Shown here one piece after another: positions 1-12,784 of a stretch of 64,000 nt of DNA. The DNA is from Chitinophaga agri (lineage in GTDB: Bacteria > Bacteroidota > Bacteroidia > Chitinophagales > Chitinophagaceae), in contig NZ_CP048113.1 of assembly GCF_010093065.1 (NCBI RefSeq), positions 7,768,001 through 7,832,000 on the forward strand, read 5' to 3'. The translations under genes were made by a program, and so were the position numbers. Numbering within the stretch: the stretch's first letter is position 1; the number at the start of each line of letters is the position of its first letter. The notes below the pieces were generated by a model that saw only the letters and a program-made list of their open reading frames with translations, was not told the origin of the DNA and ran no database searches.

Positions 1-317
1 GTATATTTATGATGCACCTCTATCTGTTCCTCCAGCGCGATCTGCCTGAGTAATTCCTCCTGTAGCCGGATCACAATGGTCTGATAAATTCCCCCTTCCG
101 CAGGAACTTTCGTGATTTCTCCCAGTTGATTTTTCTGTACCAGCAGCATTTCCCCCCGCTGAATAGAAATGTGCTGTGTGGCAGTCTCCAGGTGAAAAGT
201 ACCAGAGACCTGTAAGATCAGCGTGTTGTGCTCCATGAATGCTATTTTCTCCTTCCTCATGGACGAGTGATAGGAGAAGAAGAGCACGCCGGGAATTATT
301 TCGGAACGATTGATCAT
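1..317 (-). CDS. AraC-family transcriptional regulator, N-terminal part (cut by window edge)
   Basis: The frame opens at the ATG complementary to 315-317 and stays open to base 1, giving about 105 residues of a gene that continues outside the window. The visible part begins MINRSEIIPG and contains a beta-rich segment (LILQVSGTFHLET, then RGEMLLVQKN). This resembles the cupin-like N-terminal domain of AraC regulators such as the ExsA type. The DNA-binding half is not visible, so the family call is by N-terminal resemblance only. It lies 43 bp downstream of the aldo/keto reductase on the same strand and may be co-transcribed with it. Confidence 0.6.
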   Translation of the reverse strand, partial: MINRSEIIPGVLFFSYHSSMRKEKIAFMEHNTLILQVSGTFHLETATQHISIQRGEMLLVQKNQLGEITKVPAEGGIYQTIVIRLQEELLRQIALEEQIEVHHKY

Positions 318-360
318 AATGTAAAGATAGGAAAGAGAAGGGGCTTGTAAGCCCCCCTCA

Positions 361-1332
361 TTATCGCTGAAGGTAGGTGCCTCCGAGTATCGCGTTTTGA
401 GAAAAATGGGTGTTAAGCGTATGCATTTCATCAGGCGTAAATACTATCTCCATTGCCTGTATGTTTTCCGGCAGCCTTGATCTCCGGCTCATACTGACCA
501 GTGGCATGATATGATCGCCCTGTGCATTTACCCAGGCAATCGCCAGTTGTGTCGGCGTAAGTCCTTTATCCTTTGCCATCTGCTTTAATACTTCCACTTT
601 TTCCAGGTTCTTTACCAGGTTGTCCCCCTGAAAGCGGGAGAAGTGGTGGCGATAGTCATTTTCAGGAAGTGGGGCTTTTAAATCGCCGGTCAGTAAGCCT
701 TCTGCGGTATTCGCAAATGCCACAACGCCTATTCCCAGTGCTTTGGCCGTGGGAAGCAGGTCACTTTCTATCTGGCGGTCGGCCAGCGAGTAGCCTATTT
801 CCAGTGCTGCTACGGGATGAATACTATGAGCTTTACGCAGCTGGTCGGCAGTTATTTCCGAGACGCCGAGATGACGCACCTTTCCCTCTTTTATCAGATC
901 GGCGACAGTGCCGATCACATCTTCAACAGGAACACTGTTATCCAGCCGGCAGGGTTGGTAGAGATCGATGGTATCCACTCCCAGTCGTACCAGGGAGTAA
1001 TTAATGAAGTTTTTGATAGCGATAGGACGGAGGTCTAATCCGAGTACCTTGCCACCGTAAAAGATCGCACCAAACTTAACACTGATAAAAGCGTCATCCC
1101 TTCTGCCTTTGATCGCTTTACCCACCAGCATTTCATTGTGCCCGCTGCCATAAAAGTCGCCTGTATTCAGGAAATTGATGCCGCTGTCCAGCGCCATTTC
1201 TATTGTAGCAATACTCTCGTTCTCGTCGGTTGCGGCGCGTCCCCAGGTAGAGGACATACGCATACAGCCCAAACCCAGTTTAGACACGAGTGGCCCGTTA
1301 TTGCCCAGGGCGATCTTTGTTATTGTTGTCAT
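361..1332 (-). CDS. Aldo/keto reductase
   Basis: A soluble NADPH-dependent oxidoreductase of the aldo/keto reductase superfamily, expected to reduce carbonyl groups of small molecules. The N-terminal strand reads VSKLGLGCMRMS. The catalytic Asp/Tyr pair lies in NTGDFYGSG and the Lys in ISVKFG. The segment that usually holds the active-site His reads DLYQPCRLD, with Cys in that place; a YQPxR-type segment is known in some subfamilies. I chose the ATG at 1332 because the frame's first start is a GTG nine codons upstream and homologues begin near MTTITK. The substrate cannot be read from the sequence. Confidence 0.85.
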   Translation of the reverse strand: MTTITKIALGNNGPLVSKLGLGCMRMSSTWGRAATDENESIATIEMALDSGINFLNTGDFYGSGHNEMLVGKAIKGRRDDAFISVKFGAIFYGGKVLGLDLRPIAIKNFINYSLVRLGVDTIDLYQPCRLDNSVPVEDVIGTVADLIKEGKVRHLGVSEITADQLRKAHSIHPVAALEIGYSLADRQIESDLLPTAKALGIGVVAFANTAEGLLTGDLKAPLPENDYRHHFSRFQGDNLVKNLEKVEVLKQMAKDKGLTPTQLAIAWVNAQGDHIMPLVSMSRRSRLPENIQAMEIVFTPDEMHTLNTHFSQNAILGGTYLQR

Positions 1333-1422
1333 TGCCATTATTAATTGATTTGATGACACAAAGATCCACTTTTGATAGCGGTCCTATTTTCCTTAATGGC
1401 TCAAATTACTTGCCTGGACGGC

Positions 1423-1530
1423 TCACCCGTCTTTATCCGTTTGGTTATAATGGCTCCTGATCCGGCTTAGTGTTTCGCGGGTTAGTCCCAGGTAAGAGGC
1501 GACCACCATAACGAGATAACGGAACTGCAT
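1423..1530 (-). pseudogene. Remnant of a Crp/Fnr-type regulator (C-terminal helix-turn-helix)
   Basis: Reading the complement gives about 35 codons ending in a stop at 1423-1425. They include VVASYLGLTRETLSRIR, which matches the recognition-helix region of Bacteroidota Crp/Fnr regulators (IASYLGxTPETLSRIR). No cyclic-nucleotide-binding domain or proper start precedes it, so it is a 3' remnant. The adjoining bases to 1735 show nothing else recognisable. Confidence 0.55.
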
Positions 1531-1735
1531 TTTTTCTAACGTGTTGATTAGGGCGCCATAAACATAACAAGTATTTGAGTCTTTTTATGTTTATTGTCCG
1601 GCGGCTGAAAATCAGTATACGAAGGATGCCGTTTCGTTATAAAGAGATATTCAACAGGGAACCCATCGCCAGCCTATTGTATAACCTGAATAATTCCTTA
1701 ACTTATGCCTCTAACAATAAAACCTATATTTTCCT

Positions 1736-1984
1736 ATGACCACCAGGAAGCCCACAGAAATGAGCAATGACGAATTGCTGAAGAACGAAAAAACAGCCAA
1801 AATAGGGTTCACACTGTCACTCGTCGCGGTGTTATTGATGCTGGCAACTGGCATATACCTCACGCTGACAGATAAGAAGTTCAGTACTATGATCGCTATT
1901 GGCACCTCATTAAGTGTCATTGCAATAGTAAACGGTAAGAACTTAAAAGCTTTACAACAGGAGAAAAAAATCAGAAATTTATAA
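1736..1984 (+). CDS. Small two-helix membrane protein
   Basis: An 82-residue protein with a charged N-terminus (MSNDELLKNEKTAK), two hydrophobic segments at about residues 25-46 and 52-66, and a basic tail (NLKALQQEKKIRNL). It resembles small Bacteroidota membrane proteins that databases sometimes label redox-active disulfide protein, but it contains no cysteine, so that name would mislead. Start at 1736 or the internal ATG at 1760; both are plausible. Function unknown. Confidence 0.6.
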   Translation: MTTRKPTEMSNDELLKNEKTAKIGFTLSLVAVLLMLATGIYLTLTDKKFSTMIAIGTSLSVIAIVNGKNLKALQQEKKIRNL

Positions 1985-1990
1985 CCCTGC

Positions 1991-2092
1991 TCACTGAGGC
2001 AATACCGGCCTCACCACATGGAGCGGTTGTGCTGAAATAGCATGGAGAAAAGCAACCAGTGCGCTTTTCTCCTCAGCTGTCAGCTGTAGGTG
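1991..2092 (-). pseudogene. C-terminal remnant of a di-haem cytochrome c peroxidase
   Basis: The complement reads HLQLTAEEKSALVAFLHAIS and about 13 more residues before a stop at 1991-1993. LTxEEKxxLVAFLxxLS followed by a Pro-rich end is the usual C-terminus of MauG/CcpA-type cytochrome c peroxidases. An in-frame TGA lies immediately upstream and no haem motif is nearby, so only the tail is left. Confidence 0.45.
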
Positions 2093-2110
2093 TCACATTT
2101 ATCAGCTTGC

Positions 2111-2141
2111 TTTGATAAGCCACAAATTTAAATTACCTTTC
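2111..2141 (+). promoter_or_regulatory. Bacteroidota-type promoter for the ECF sigma factor
   Basis: TTTG at 2111-2114 is followed after 19 bases by TACCTTTC at 2134-2141, one mismatch from the TAnnTTTG -7 element of the Bacteroidota primary sigma factor. A start of transcription near 2148 would leave a short leader before the ATG at 2165. By eye only. Confidence 0.35.
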
Positions 2142-2164
2142 GATATATATTTCCCGTTCCGATA

Positions 2165-2737
2165 ATGCAGCCTGATAACTATACCAACCAAGAATTGCTG
2201 GGCCTTCTCAGGGCCGGTGAGCATAGGGCATTCAACGAGATCTACCATCGTTATTGGGATAAACTCTTCTATATTGCTGCCAAAAAGCTGGAGGAATACG
2301 GAGAAGCGGAAAGTATTGTACAAGACGTATTCGTAGATCTCTGGCGCCGCCGTGAGGAACTGGATATATATGAGACGCTGGAAGGTTACCTCGTAGTGGC
2401 GGTCAAATACCGCATCATTAACTACCTCGCCAGACAGGACCGTATCAGAACGTATGAGCAATACCTTATCAGCCAGTTAAATACAACACACTCCGGTACA
2501 GAAGAATGGATCAGCTTTGAAGAACTGCGCCGGTGGTTGATGAAGATGGTCTCGGGGCTCCCTGAGAAATGCCGTATGGCTTACCAGTTACGTGAGGAAG
2601 GGTATACGCAAAAAGAAATAGCGCGACAGATGCAGATTTCTGAAAAGACCGTAGAAACCCATATCAGCCGCGCTTTAAAAACTATCCGGGCCAGTATCAG
2701 TCAGCTTTTTTCTTCCCTGTTATCACTTCTTCTCTAA
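2165..2737 (+). CDS. ECF RNA polymerase sigma factor, FecI-like
   Basis: A 190-residue extracytoplasmic-function sigma-70 factor. Region 2 spans roughly residues 15-90 and includes AESIVQDVFVDLWRRR and a promoter-melting segment ending KYRIINYLARQ. Region 4 is at about 125-175, with the helix-turn-helix GYTQKEIARQMQISEKTVETHI. Such factors in this phylum pair with FecR anti-sigma proteins and STN-containing SusC receptors to induce polysaccharide utilisation genes. Here the gene converges on the GH2 gene, at the opposite end of the locus from fecR, so its partnership with that FecR is an inference. Confidence 0.9.
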   Translation: MQPDNYTNQELLGLLRAGEHRAFNEIYHRYWDKLFYIAAKKLEEYGEAESIVQDVFVDLWRRREELDIYETLEGYLVVAVKYRIINYLARQDRIRTYEQYLISQLNTTHSGTEEWISFEELRRWLMKMVSGLPEKCRMAYQLREEGYTQKEIARQMQISEKTVETHISRALKTIRASISQLFSSLLSLLL

Positions 2738-2839
2738 TAGCTGAAAGCATGGAAGACAAACAACACGTTTGCCTTCCATACATGCTCATCTGCTGACACG
2801 CATATTTGAAATACACTGTGCCTGCTATAGTTACCTCGC

Positions 2840-6442
<3,603 letters not shown>

Positions 6443-6458
6443 CTAAATCTATAATGTC

Positions 6459-7427
6459 CTAAAAAGCGCCCAGTTCAGCAAGGTGTGTATACGGTACATT
6501 ACCAAAGTTGCTTAATATGGTTATTTTAAAATAACGTCCTTCGGGGAACGTTGTTACAAAAAAACGTTGTACTGCGTTCACATTTTGCAACGTAAATGTT
6601 CCTGCATCTGTCCAGGTAGTGCTATCATCACTTACCTCCAGCTTTACCTGGTTGGGTTTACCACTGTTGGTACTCTGTCTGCCAGTCATCACCAGACCAT
6701 GAATGGTTTTCTTTTCTCCCATATCAATGGTCATCCAATGTGGGGGCGGTGCAAAGCCTCCATCCCACTTCGTGTGCCAGAATGTAGCGGTGTTTCCGTC
6801 TATTGTGTGCATGCCCAGTCCACCGTTAGCTCCTTCTGCCGGTTCTTCAGATGAGATGCCGGCGACTGACCATTGCGTACGGTCATAATCGGTAAAATCA
6901 GTAAAGTCGAGAGATGCGCGTATAATGTAGTAAGCCGTCTGTAAGGCCGTGTTCAGCTTCACGTTATTACTCACCTGTTTAATAGAGACAGCCAGCAGAT
7001 AATCTTTGAACAGTACCATCCCTTTCGTGGGATTGATGCTGATCGCCAGGGGCGCTGTTGACATTTCTCCTGATGGGATAACGCTGCTCAGTGTTTCCAG
7101 CTGATAGCAGCTTTCTGGTAACACCGCATAATTGGTTCCATACTGTGTATTATAGGTGGCCACTTTAGCTACGTCATTGATGAATTCAACGCTGATCGGT
7201 TGTGCAGGTTTCTGGAACCCGCCATAGCTCGCGCCATACGTGATCTTGTAGGTAGTATCCGCCATACGGAGTACCGGTGTGTTCATGTTCCTGGCCGCCG
7301 CTGCCATGTATACCTGACTCGAAGCGGCAACCTGATCTTCCTTTGGAATTTCGATCTTCTCACAGCCGGTTATGAAAAGTAGTAACACCGGTAACAGGAG
7401 AGAAGCTGTTATATATCTGAATGTCAT
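6459..7427 (-). CDS. Surface glycan-binding lipoprotein (DUF1735 plus F5/8 type C domain)
   Basis: A 322-residue lipoprotein with lipobox FITGC (Cys22). Residues about 35-165 resemble the DUF1735 (BT_3987-like) domain. Residues about 180-322 form a discoidin/F5-8 type C carbohydrate-binding domain (TIDGNTATFWHTKWDGG, HWMTIDMG, GRYFKITIL). In SusE/SusF position, directly after susD and before the GH2 gene, it is expected to sit on the outer-membrane surface and capture glycan for the SusCD importer. Confidence 0.85.
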   Translation of the reverse strand: MTFRYITASLLLPVLLLFITGCEKIEIPKEDQVAASSQVYMAAAARNMNTPVLRMADTTYKITYGASYGGFQKPAQPISVEFINDVAKVATYNTQYGTNYAVLPESCYQLETLSSVIPSGEMSTAPLAISINPTKGMVLFKDYLLAVSIKQVSNNVKLNTALQTAYYIIRASLDFTDFTDYDRTQWSVAGISSEEPAEGANGGLGMHTIDGNTATFWHTKWDGGFAPPPHWMTIDMGEKKTIHGLVMTGRQSTNSGKPNQVKLEVSDDSTTWTDAGTFTLQNVNAVQRFFVTTFPEGRYFKITILSNFGNVPYTHLAELGAF

Positions 7428-7457
7428 GTTTTATCGTGATTGTAGTGATGAATGTTT

Positions 7458-9206
7458 TTACCAACCCGGATTCTGTACGAGTTTAAGACCGCGGTCCATT
7501 TCATACTGTGATAGCGGGAACCAGTAATAAGCGTCTTTCCACGCGCGTGTATCGGCTATCACCCGCTGATAGAATTCCGTACCATCTTTATTTACGTTCA
7601 TACCATGGAGGTCTGTCATGATGGATTTTACGATCTTCCATCTCCTCACGTCAAACCAGCGATGACATTCGAACGCCAGTTCAATACGTCGCTCAGCCCG
7701 GATCATTTCAATCAGTTCCGCGCCATGCAAGGTCGGCATCTCACCACTGCCATATTCGATAATACCCGCTCTCTTGCGGATCAGGTTAAGGTATTTCAGT
7801 GCTTCTGCATCATTGCCGCCATATTCAGCCAATGCTTCTGCATAGTTGAGATAGATCTCACCCAGACGTATCAGCACATAGGGACGACTGTTACTAATGC
7901 CTGCCAGCCTGTTGGTCTCGGGAGACACATTTTTCGCCACCAGGTAACCGGTGTGGGAATAATCTTCGCCTCCGTTTTTCTTCCCGTCCTTACCGGAATA
8001 GGTCATGTCAACGGTGATAGAATCCTGTGTAATGGCACCACCTTTATATTTCGCACCATTGTACAGGATGGATGCATAGAAGCGTGGCTCCCGGTTCAGG
8101 TACATATTATGCACGCCATTGGTAAAGCCTGTTTCCGTGTAGAGCGGTGATTTTGAAATGGGCAGTCCATCTTTCATGAAATAGGCGTCCACCATTTCCT
8201 GCACAGGAGAGATGCCATTCCATCCGCCGGCGGAGCGTAGCGAACAGTTGTAATCCCAGTTCCACAGGTCATTATCTTTACGCACGAAAATACATTCGTC
8301 ATTCCATGGCATTAAATGAATACCCCGGTAAGACTTCACCGGGTCGCCGGAAGGGTCTTCATACAATCTATACAGGTTAAGGTCAATGACTGCTTTTGCC
8401 GCATCTGCCGCTTTTTTCCAGCGCTCCCGGTCAGGCGCCTGAGAGATGAAAGGCTTTCCCGCTGTATTCACAAATGATGCAAATGCGGTGTTCCCGTTAT
8501 ATTCCGGACTTGCGGCATACAACAGGAGTCTGGACTTGATCGCCAGTGCTGCTCCTTTGGTCGCCCTGCCATAATCGCGGTCGCTGGCTGGTACCAGGGG
8601 TAATGCAGTTGCTGCCTTATCCAGTTCTGCTGCGATGTAGTCGACACATTCATCGAAGGTATTGCGTGGCAGCATCATATCTGCTGATGGGGCATCTGCC
8701 GGGAGCTCATTATCTCCCAGCAGTACTGCCGGCCCATACTGACGTATGATCATGAAATAGAACCACGCACGCAGGAAGCGCGCTTCTCCTTTATACTGGT
8801 CGATCAGCTTTTGACCATCCAGCGCCAGTATTTCTTTATTCCCATCAATATGATTAATAAAATACGTAGCCGAACGTATGCCATTGTAGTAAGACTGCCA
8901 CGTGTAGAATGGCGCTGTACCCGGACTGAAGTTGCCGATATTCACCTGGTAGATAGTCCATTTAGCCCAGGCCACATTGATCTCATCACAGTTGCCCGTC
9001 CACGGATTCCCGTTCCATTGGTCACTTTCATCGCGGACGTAGTTGTAGATATTCGCCAGGTATTCTTCAGAAGGTCTTTTCTTCTGAAATACTTCTTCGA
9101 TGGTTTGTCTGTCATTGGGGACCTGGTCCAGAAATTTAGAGCAGGACGATACAAGTATTAACAGCAAACAGATGCTTATATATTGAAAGGTGGTATTTTT
9201 TTTCAT
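7458..9206 (-). CDS. SusD/RagB-family glycan-binding lipoprotein
   Basis: A 582-residue outer-membrane lipoprotein with lipobox LVSSC (Cys22). It has the RagB/SusD core with TPR-like helices (GEARFLRAWFYFMIIRQYG; LRLGEIYLNYAEAL; ERRIELAFECHRWFDVRRW) and the usual C-terminal QNPGW. It acts as the lid and binding protein of the neighbouring SusC transporter. susC ends 18 bp upstream and the DUF1735 gene starts about 30 bp downstream, indicating one operon. Confidence 0.95.
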   Translation of the reverse strand: MKKNTTFQYISICLLLILVSSCSKFLDQVPNDRQTIEEVFQKKRPSEEYLANIYNYVRDESDQWNGNPWTGNCDEINVAWAKWTIYQVNIGNFSPGTAPFYTWQSYYNGIRSATYFINHIDGNKEILALDGQKLIDQYKGEARFLRAWFYFMIIRQYGPAVLLGDNELPADAPSADMMLPRNTFDECVDYIAAELDKAATALPLVPASDRDYGRATKGAALAIKSRLLLYAASPEYNGNTAFASFVNTAGKPFISQAPDRERWKKAADAAKAVIDLNLYRLYEDPSGDPVKSYRGIHLMPWNDECIFVRKDNDLWNWDYNCSLRSAGGWNGISPVQEMVDAYFMKDGLPISKSPLYTETGFTNGVHNMYLNREPRFYASILYNGAKYKGGAITQDSITVDMTYSGKDGKKNGGEDYSHTGYLVAKNVSPETNRLAGISNSRPYVLIRLGEIYLNYAEALAEYGGNDAEALKYLNLIRKRAGIIEYGSGEMPTLHGAELIEMIRAERRIELAFECHRWFDVRRWKIVKSIMTDLHGMNVNKDGTEFYQRVIADTRAWKDAYYWFPLSQYEMDRGLKLVQNPGW

Positions 9207-9224
9207 GTCTTGAAGGGTTTGTTG

Positions 9225-12200
9225 TTAGAACCGGCAGTCGATGCCAAAGCTGTATGTTTTCAGCAAAGGATACTGCGCGCCTTTACCATCTCCGAGCTCC
9301 ACGTCCCACAGCTTGAAACTGCTGAAGGTAGCGGCATTATAGCCTACTGCATAGACCCTGAAGTTGCTGATGCCATGATTGTTCAGCCAGCGTTTGTTTT
9401 GTAGCGTATAGCTAACTTCCACATTCTGTAAGCGCAGAAATGCCCCATTTTTGATCCACCAGGTGCTGTTGGAATAGTTGGAGTTTGAGGTGGAAGGGTA
9501 GGTGAGCCGCGGGTACCATGGGTGTCGGTTATCACCATCCGGTGTCCAGCGATCGGTGATGTTACTGTAGAGATTCCCTCTGGAGCCTTCTTTCTGAAAT
9601 GGTTGTAACCCCTCACCATTAAGTGATATATCTACATTGCTGATACCTTTGATCCAGGTGCCAACACTGAACCCCTTATAGGTGAAAGATGGGCCGAAGC
9701 CATAGACGATCTCAGGAATAGAACCATAACCAATAGGTCCCTGGTCATAGTTGTCAATACGACCATCGCCGTTGAGGTCCTGGTACCTGATATCACCGGG
9801 CTGTATATCGCCTGTCTGAACCGGGCTGTTGGCAATTTCCTCTCTGGACTGGAACAGTCCTAAAGCCGTTAATCCGAAACGTTGTCCCAGTTTGCGTCCT
9901 ATCACCTGCTGCCAGGAGTACGGCCAGCGTGCATTAGCATCTTCCTTCACAATAGCACGGTTCCATACGAAGTTGCCACGGAATTCGAAGTACAGGTCTT
10001 TGGTCAGTTGTTTATTGAATGTAATGGTCGCGTCTACCCCCTTGTTCTTTACCGCACCGAGGTTACCATAGGGTGCCCGCTGAATGCCTGAATAGTTAGG
10101 CAGGTCGCCACGTTGACGGAATATGCCGTCCCGGTTTTCCATGAAGAGATCGGCAGTGACGGATAATGCCTCCTTCAATGTACGCAGTTCTACGCCCACG
10201 TTGGTCTTCTTTGCACGTTCCCAGGTTACATCGACAGCATAGTCGCCCACATCGAGCCCGCCGTAATTGTTGTTGGTATTCTTACCAAAGGAGTATCCTG
10301 TCGTAGTCGCCACGGTTGAAATGTACGCAAAACGACGACCGCCAATGCTGCTGTTACCCACGATGCCATAGGAACCACGGAACTTCAGGAACTGTATGGT
10401 CTGTTTGATGGGCTGAAAGAAACGTTCATTGGAGGCTACCCATCCTACACCATAAGAAGGGAAGAAACCAAAGCGGGCGTTCTTACTGAATGTCTCAGAG
10501 CCATTATAACCGAGGTTCAGTTCCAGTAGATAGCGCTCATCATATCCATAGGTTGCTCTTGCAGCAACGCCCTGGTAGCGGTAGGGAATGGCATCAATGA
10601 AGTTGCCGGCAAATGCGTCGGTACGATCGCTCTGGTTGTATAATAACATGCCGGTCACATCGTGTTTGCCGAAGGAGCTGTTATAGTTAATTGCCGCTTC
10701 AGAATAGAACTGGCGGCTGCCGTTGTTGTTCCTGGTGTAGCCGAGGTAGCTGGAGCCAACGCGGGTTTGCTCGAATACCAGGTTTCCGGCAGCATCGCGG
10801 TTGGTCGCAAACCACGTATCCACTGTTTTAGTGCGGGAGATCTGGTGATAGTTGTAGTTGTCAAAAGAGAACATGCCGTACATGGACAGGCCTTTCAGCA
10901 GCGGACTTAAATCCTGTGTGATGCGTGCGTTTGACCACAGCTGGCTGTTTGTATTGTTGACATAACCGCTTTGCGTGAGCATGTCGTAGGGATTCGCTTC
11001 TTCACCGCGTACCTGAGGAATGAGACCATTGGAATATTTGACGGGGATGATGGTCGGCGGCATGATATAGGCAGCATTCCAGATATCGCCGGTCCCTTTG
11101 CCGGGATAGTTGCCGTCGGAGATCCAGCCGGAGGCGCCAAAATCTACTTTTGTATTTTTAAATACCTGTAAGGTGAGGTTACTGGTAAAGTTGTAGCGGG
11201 TAAATCTGATGGCCGAATTATACTGTGCCAGTTCATCTGTTTTATATAAACCGGTTTCGTTGTAATAGCCTGCAGACAGATAATAGGTAGCTCTTTCTGA
11301 TCCACCGCTGGCATTCAGGTTGACCCTTCTGTTATACCCGTATTTGTTAAACATTTCCTTCATCCAGTTGACGTTCGGATAAAGATCCGGATCACTGCCG
11401 TCGGCAGTCTTCTGTATTTTCTCTTCCGAATAGAGCGGAGTGGCACGTGGGTTGGTATTGGCATAGGCTTCATTTGCCATGCGGAGGTAAGTGACACCAT
11501 CTGCGAACTGCGGTGTTTTCGTGAACTGGGTGATACCCTGGTTCAACTGCACATTGACCTGCGGTTTGCCCTGTTTACCTTTTTTAGTTTCGATCAGGAT
11601 AACGCCGTTGGCGCCACGCACGCCATATACCGCCGTAGCGGAAGCATCTTTCAGAATGGTAAAGCTGGCAATGTCTTCCGGGTCGATATTATTGAACGTC
11701 CTTTCCACGCCATCTACGAGTACCAGTGGACTGCTGTTGGTAAAAGTAGAGATACCCCGGATGTATATCTGCGAACCATCGTAGCCTGGTTCTCCGCTAC
11801 GTTGTACACCAATGACACCTGCTACACGGCCGGCGATGGCATTGGTCAGGTTGGCCGATGGGATCTTCAGGTCTTCCGCTTTAATGGAAGACTGTGCGCC
11901 GATCAGGCTGATCCTCTTCTGGCGCCCATATCCGACCACGACGATATCTTTCACACTACCACTTTTTGCTTCCAGTACGATGTTAATGGTCAGCTGGTCG
12001 CGGATAGCGATGGTTTGCTGGGAGTAGCCGATATACGAGAACTGTACAGAGTCGCCAACGTTGGCCCCGATACTGTATCGTCCCTGGTCATTGGTGGGCA
12101 CGACCTTCCCGCTTCTTTTGTTCAGGACCGTGGCGCCGGGTAGTATTAAGCCTGCGGCATCTACTACACGACCGCTGATAGTCAGTCTGGGCGTATCGGC

Positions 12201-12551
12201 GACAGGCGGCAGCGACGCGTGACTGACAGCGCGGAGTCTGATAAATACGTTCCCCCCTTCCAGCGAATAGCTGACAGGCTGATCCCGGGTGAGCAGGTCC
12301 AGGACCTCTGTTAAACTGGCACCGTTCACCTGTATAGTAACAGGCGAGGTATGCTTCATAAGCACTTCTTTATAGAAGATAGAAATGCCTGTCTGTCGTG
12401 TCAGCTCAGGAAATATTTCCTGGAGGCTTTTGTTGCGGACAGAGAGTGAGACCTTTTGCGAATAGCCTACCGCATTGACGTGCAGGAAAGTCACAAGGAG
12501 TAAAAAAGCCGTTAACTTCATTATCAGCCATATTTTGGTTGATGACTTCAT
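9225..12551 (-). CDS. SusC/RagA TonB-dependent receptor with STN signalling domain
   Basis: An outer-membrane TonB-dependent importer of about 1108 residues. It has a signal peptide, then an STN domain of the FecA/secretin type (KSLQEIFPELTRQTGISIFY). A carboxypeptidase-regulatory domain (TISGRVVDAAGLILPGATV), plug (VVGYGRQKR; YIRGIST) and beta-barrel follow, ending in FGIDCRF. The STN domain predicts signalling through the adjacent FecR to an ECF sigma factor when substrate binds. Three starts are in frame: 12587, 12551 and 12521. I prefer 12551 because the longest adds a polar segment ahead of the signal peptide. Confidence 0.93.
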   Translation of the reverse strand: MKSSTKIWLIMKLTAFLLLVTFLHVNAVGYSQKVSLSVRNKSLQEIFPELTRQTGISIFYKEVLMKHTSPVTIQVNGASLTEVLDLLTRDQPVSYSLEGGNVFIRLRAVSHASLPPVADTPRLTISGRVVDAAGLILPGATVLNKRSGKVVPTNDQGRYSIGANVGDSVQFSYIGYSQQTIAIRDQLTINIVLEAKSGSVKDIVVVGYGRQKRISLIGAQSSIKAEDLKIPSANLTNAIAGRVAGVIGVQRSGEPGYDGSQIYIRGISTFTNSSPLVLVDGVERTFNNIDPEDIASFTILKDASATAVYGVRGANGVILIETKKGKQGKPQVNVQLNQGITQFTKTPQFADGVTYLRMANEAYANTNPRATPLYSEEKIQKTADGSDPDLYPNVNWMKEMFNKYGYNRRVNLNASGGSERATYYLSAGYYNETGLYKTDELAQYNSAIRFTRYNFTSNLTLQVFKNTKVDFGASGWISDGNYPGKGTGDIWNAAYIMPPTIIPVKYSNGLIPQVRGEEANPYDMLTQSGYVNNTNSQLWSNARITQDLSPLLKGLSMYGMFSFDNYNYHQISRTKTVDTWFATNRDAAGNLVFEQTRVGSSYLGYTRNNNGSRQFYSEAAINYNSSFGKHDVTGMLLYNQSDRTDAFAGNFIDAIPYRYQGVAARATYGYDERYLLELNLGYNGSETFSKNARFGFFPSYGVGWVASNERFFQPIKQTIQFLKFRGSYGIVGNSSIGGRRFAYISTVATTTGYSFGKNTNNNYGGLDVGDYAVDVTWERAKKTNVGVELRTLKEALSVTADLFMENRDGIFRQRGDLPNYSGIQRAPYGNLGAVKNKGVDATITFNKQLTKDLYFEFRGNFVWNRAIVKEDANARWPYSWQQVIGRKLGQRFGLTALGLFQSREEIANSPVQTGDIQPGDIRYQDLNGDGRIDNYDQGPIGYGSIPEIVYGFGPSFTYKGFSVGTWIKGISNVDISLNGEGLQPFQKEGSRGNLYSNITDRWTPDGDNRHPWYPRLTYPSTSNSNYSNSTWWIKNGAFLRLQNVEVSYTLQNKRWLNNHGISNFRVYAVGYNAATFSSFKLWDVELGDGKGAQYPLLKTYSFGIDCRF

Positions 12552-12676
12552 TCCATACGAAGCCCGTGCATTACTTTGAAAATGCATAAATTTGCAATGT
12601 TTGGTGGTTCTAAATCAGATTTCACCCGCTTTGCGGATGGAACCCAGTTACATGATTTTGGCTTTCCAGACATTTG

Positions 12677-12703
12677 AACGGGGGTGTTCCCAGCACCTCC
12701 GTT
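12677..12703. repeat. GC-rich hairpin between fecR and susC
   Basis: AACGGGGGTG and CACCTCCGTT form a 10-bp stem with one G-T pair around a 7-base loop. It sits in the 230-bp gap between the end of fecR and the start of susC, with no clear T-run on either strand. It may damp read-through from fecR into susC or stabilise an RNA end. Confidence 0.45.
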
Positions 12704-12784
12704 TCTGCTGGTAATTGTTTACGTGGTCAGTTACGATACATACATGTCCTGCATGTGGATTTTTGTTTTATAATCAGATACTTA

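Noticed and set aside
573..1004. Plus-strand frame of 143 codons inside the aldo/keto reductase gene
   Set aside because: Antisense to a well-supported enzyme gene, with no domain resemblance and an Arg/Pro-rich composition typical of shadow frames.
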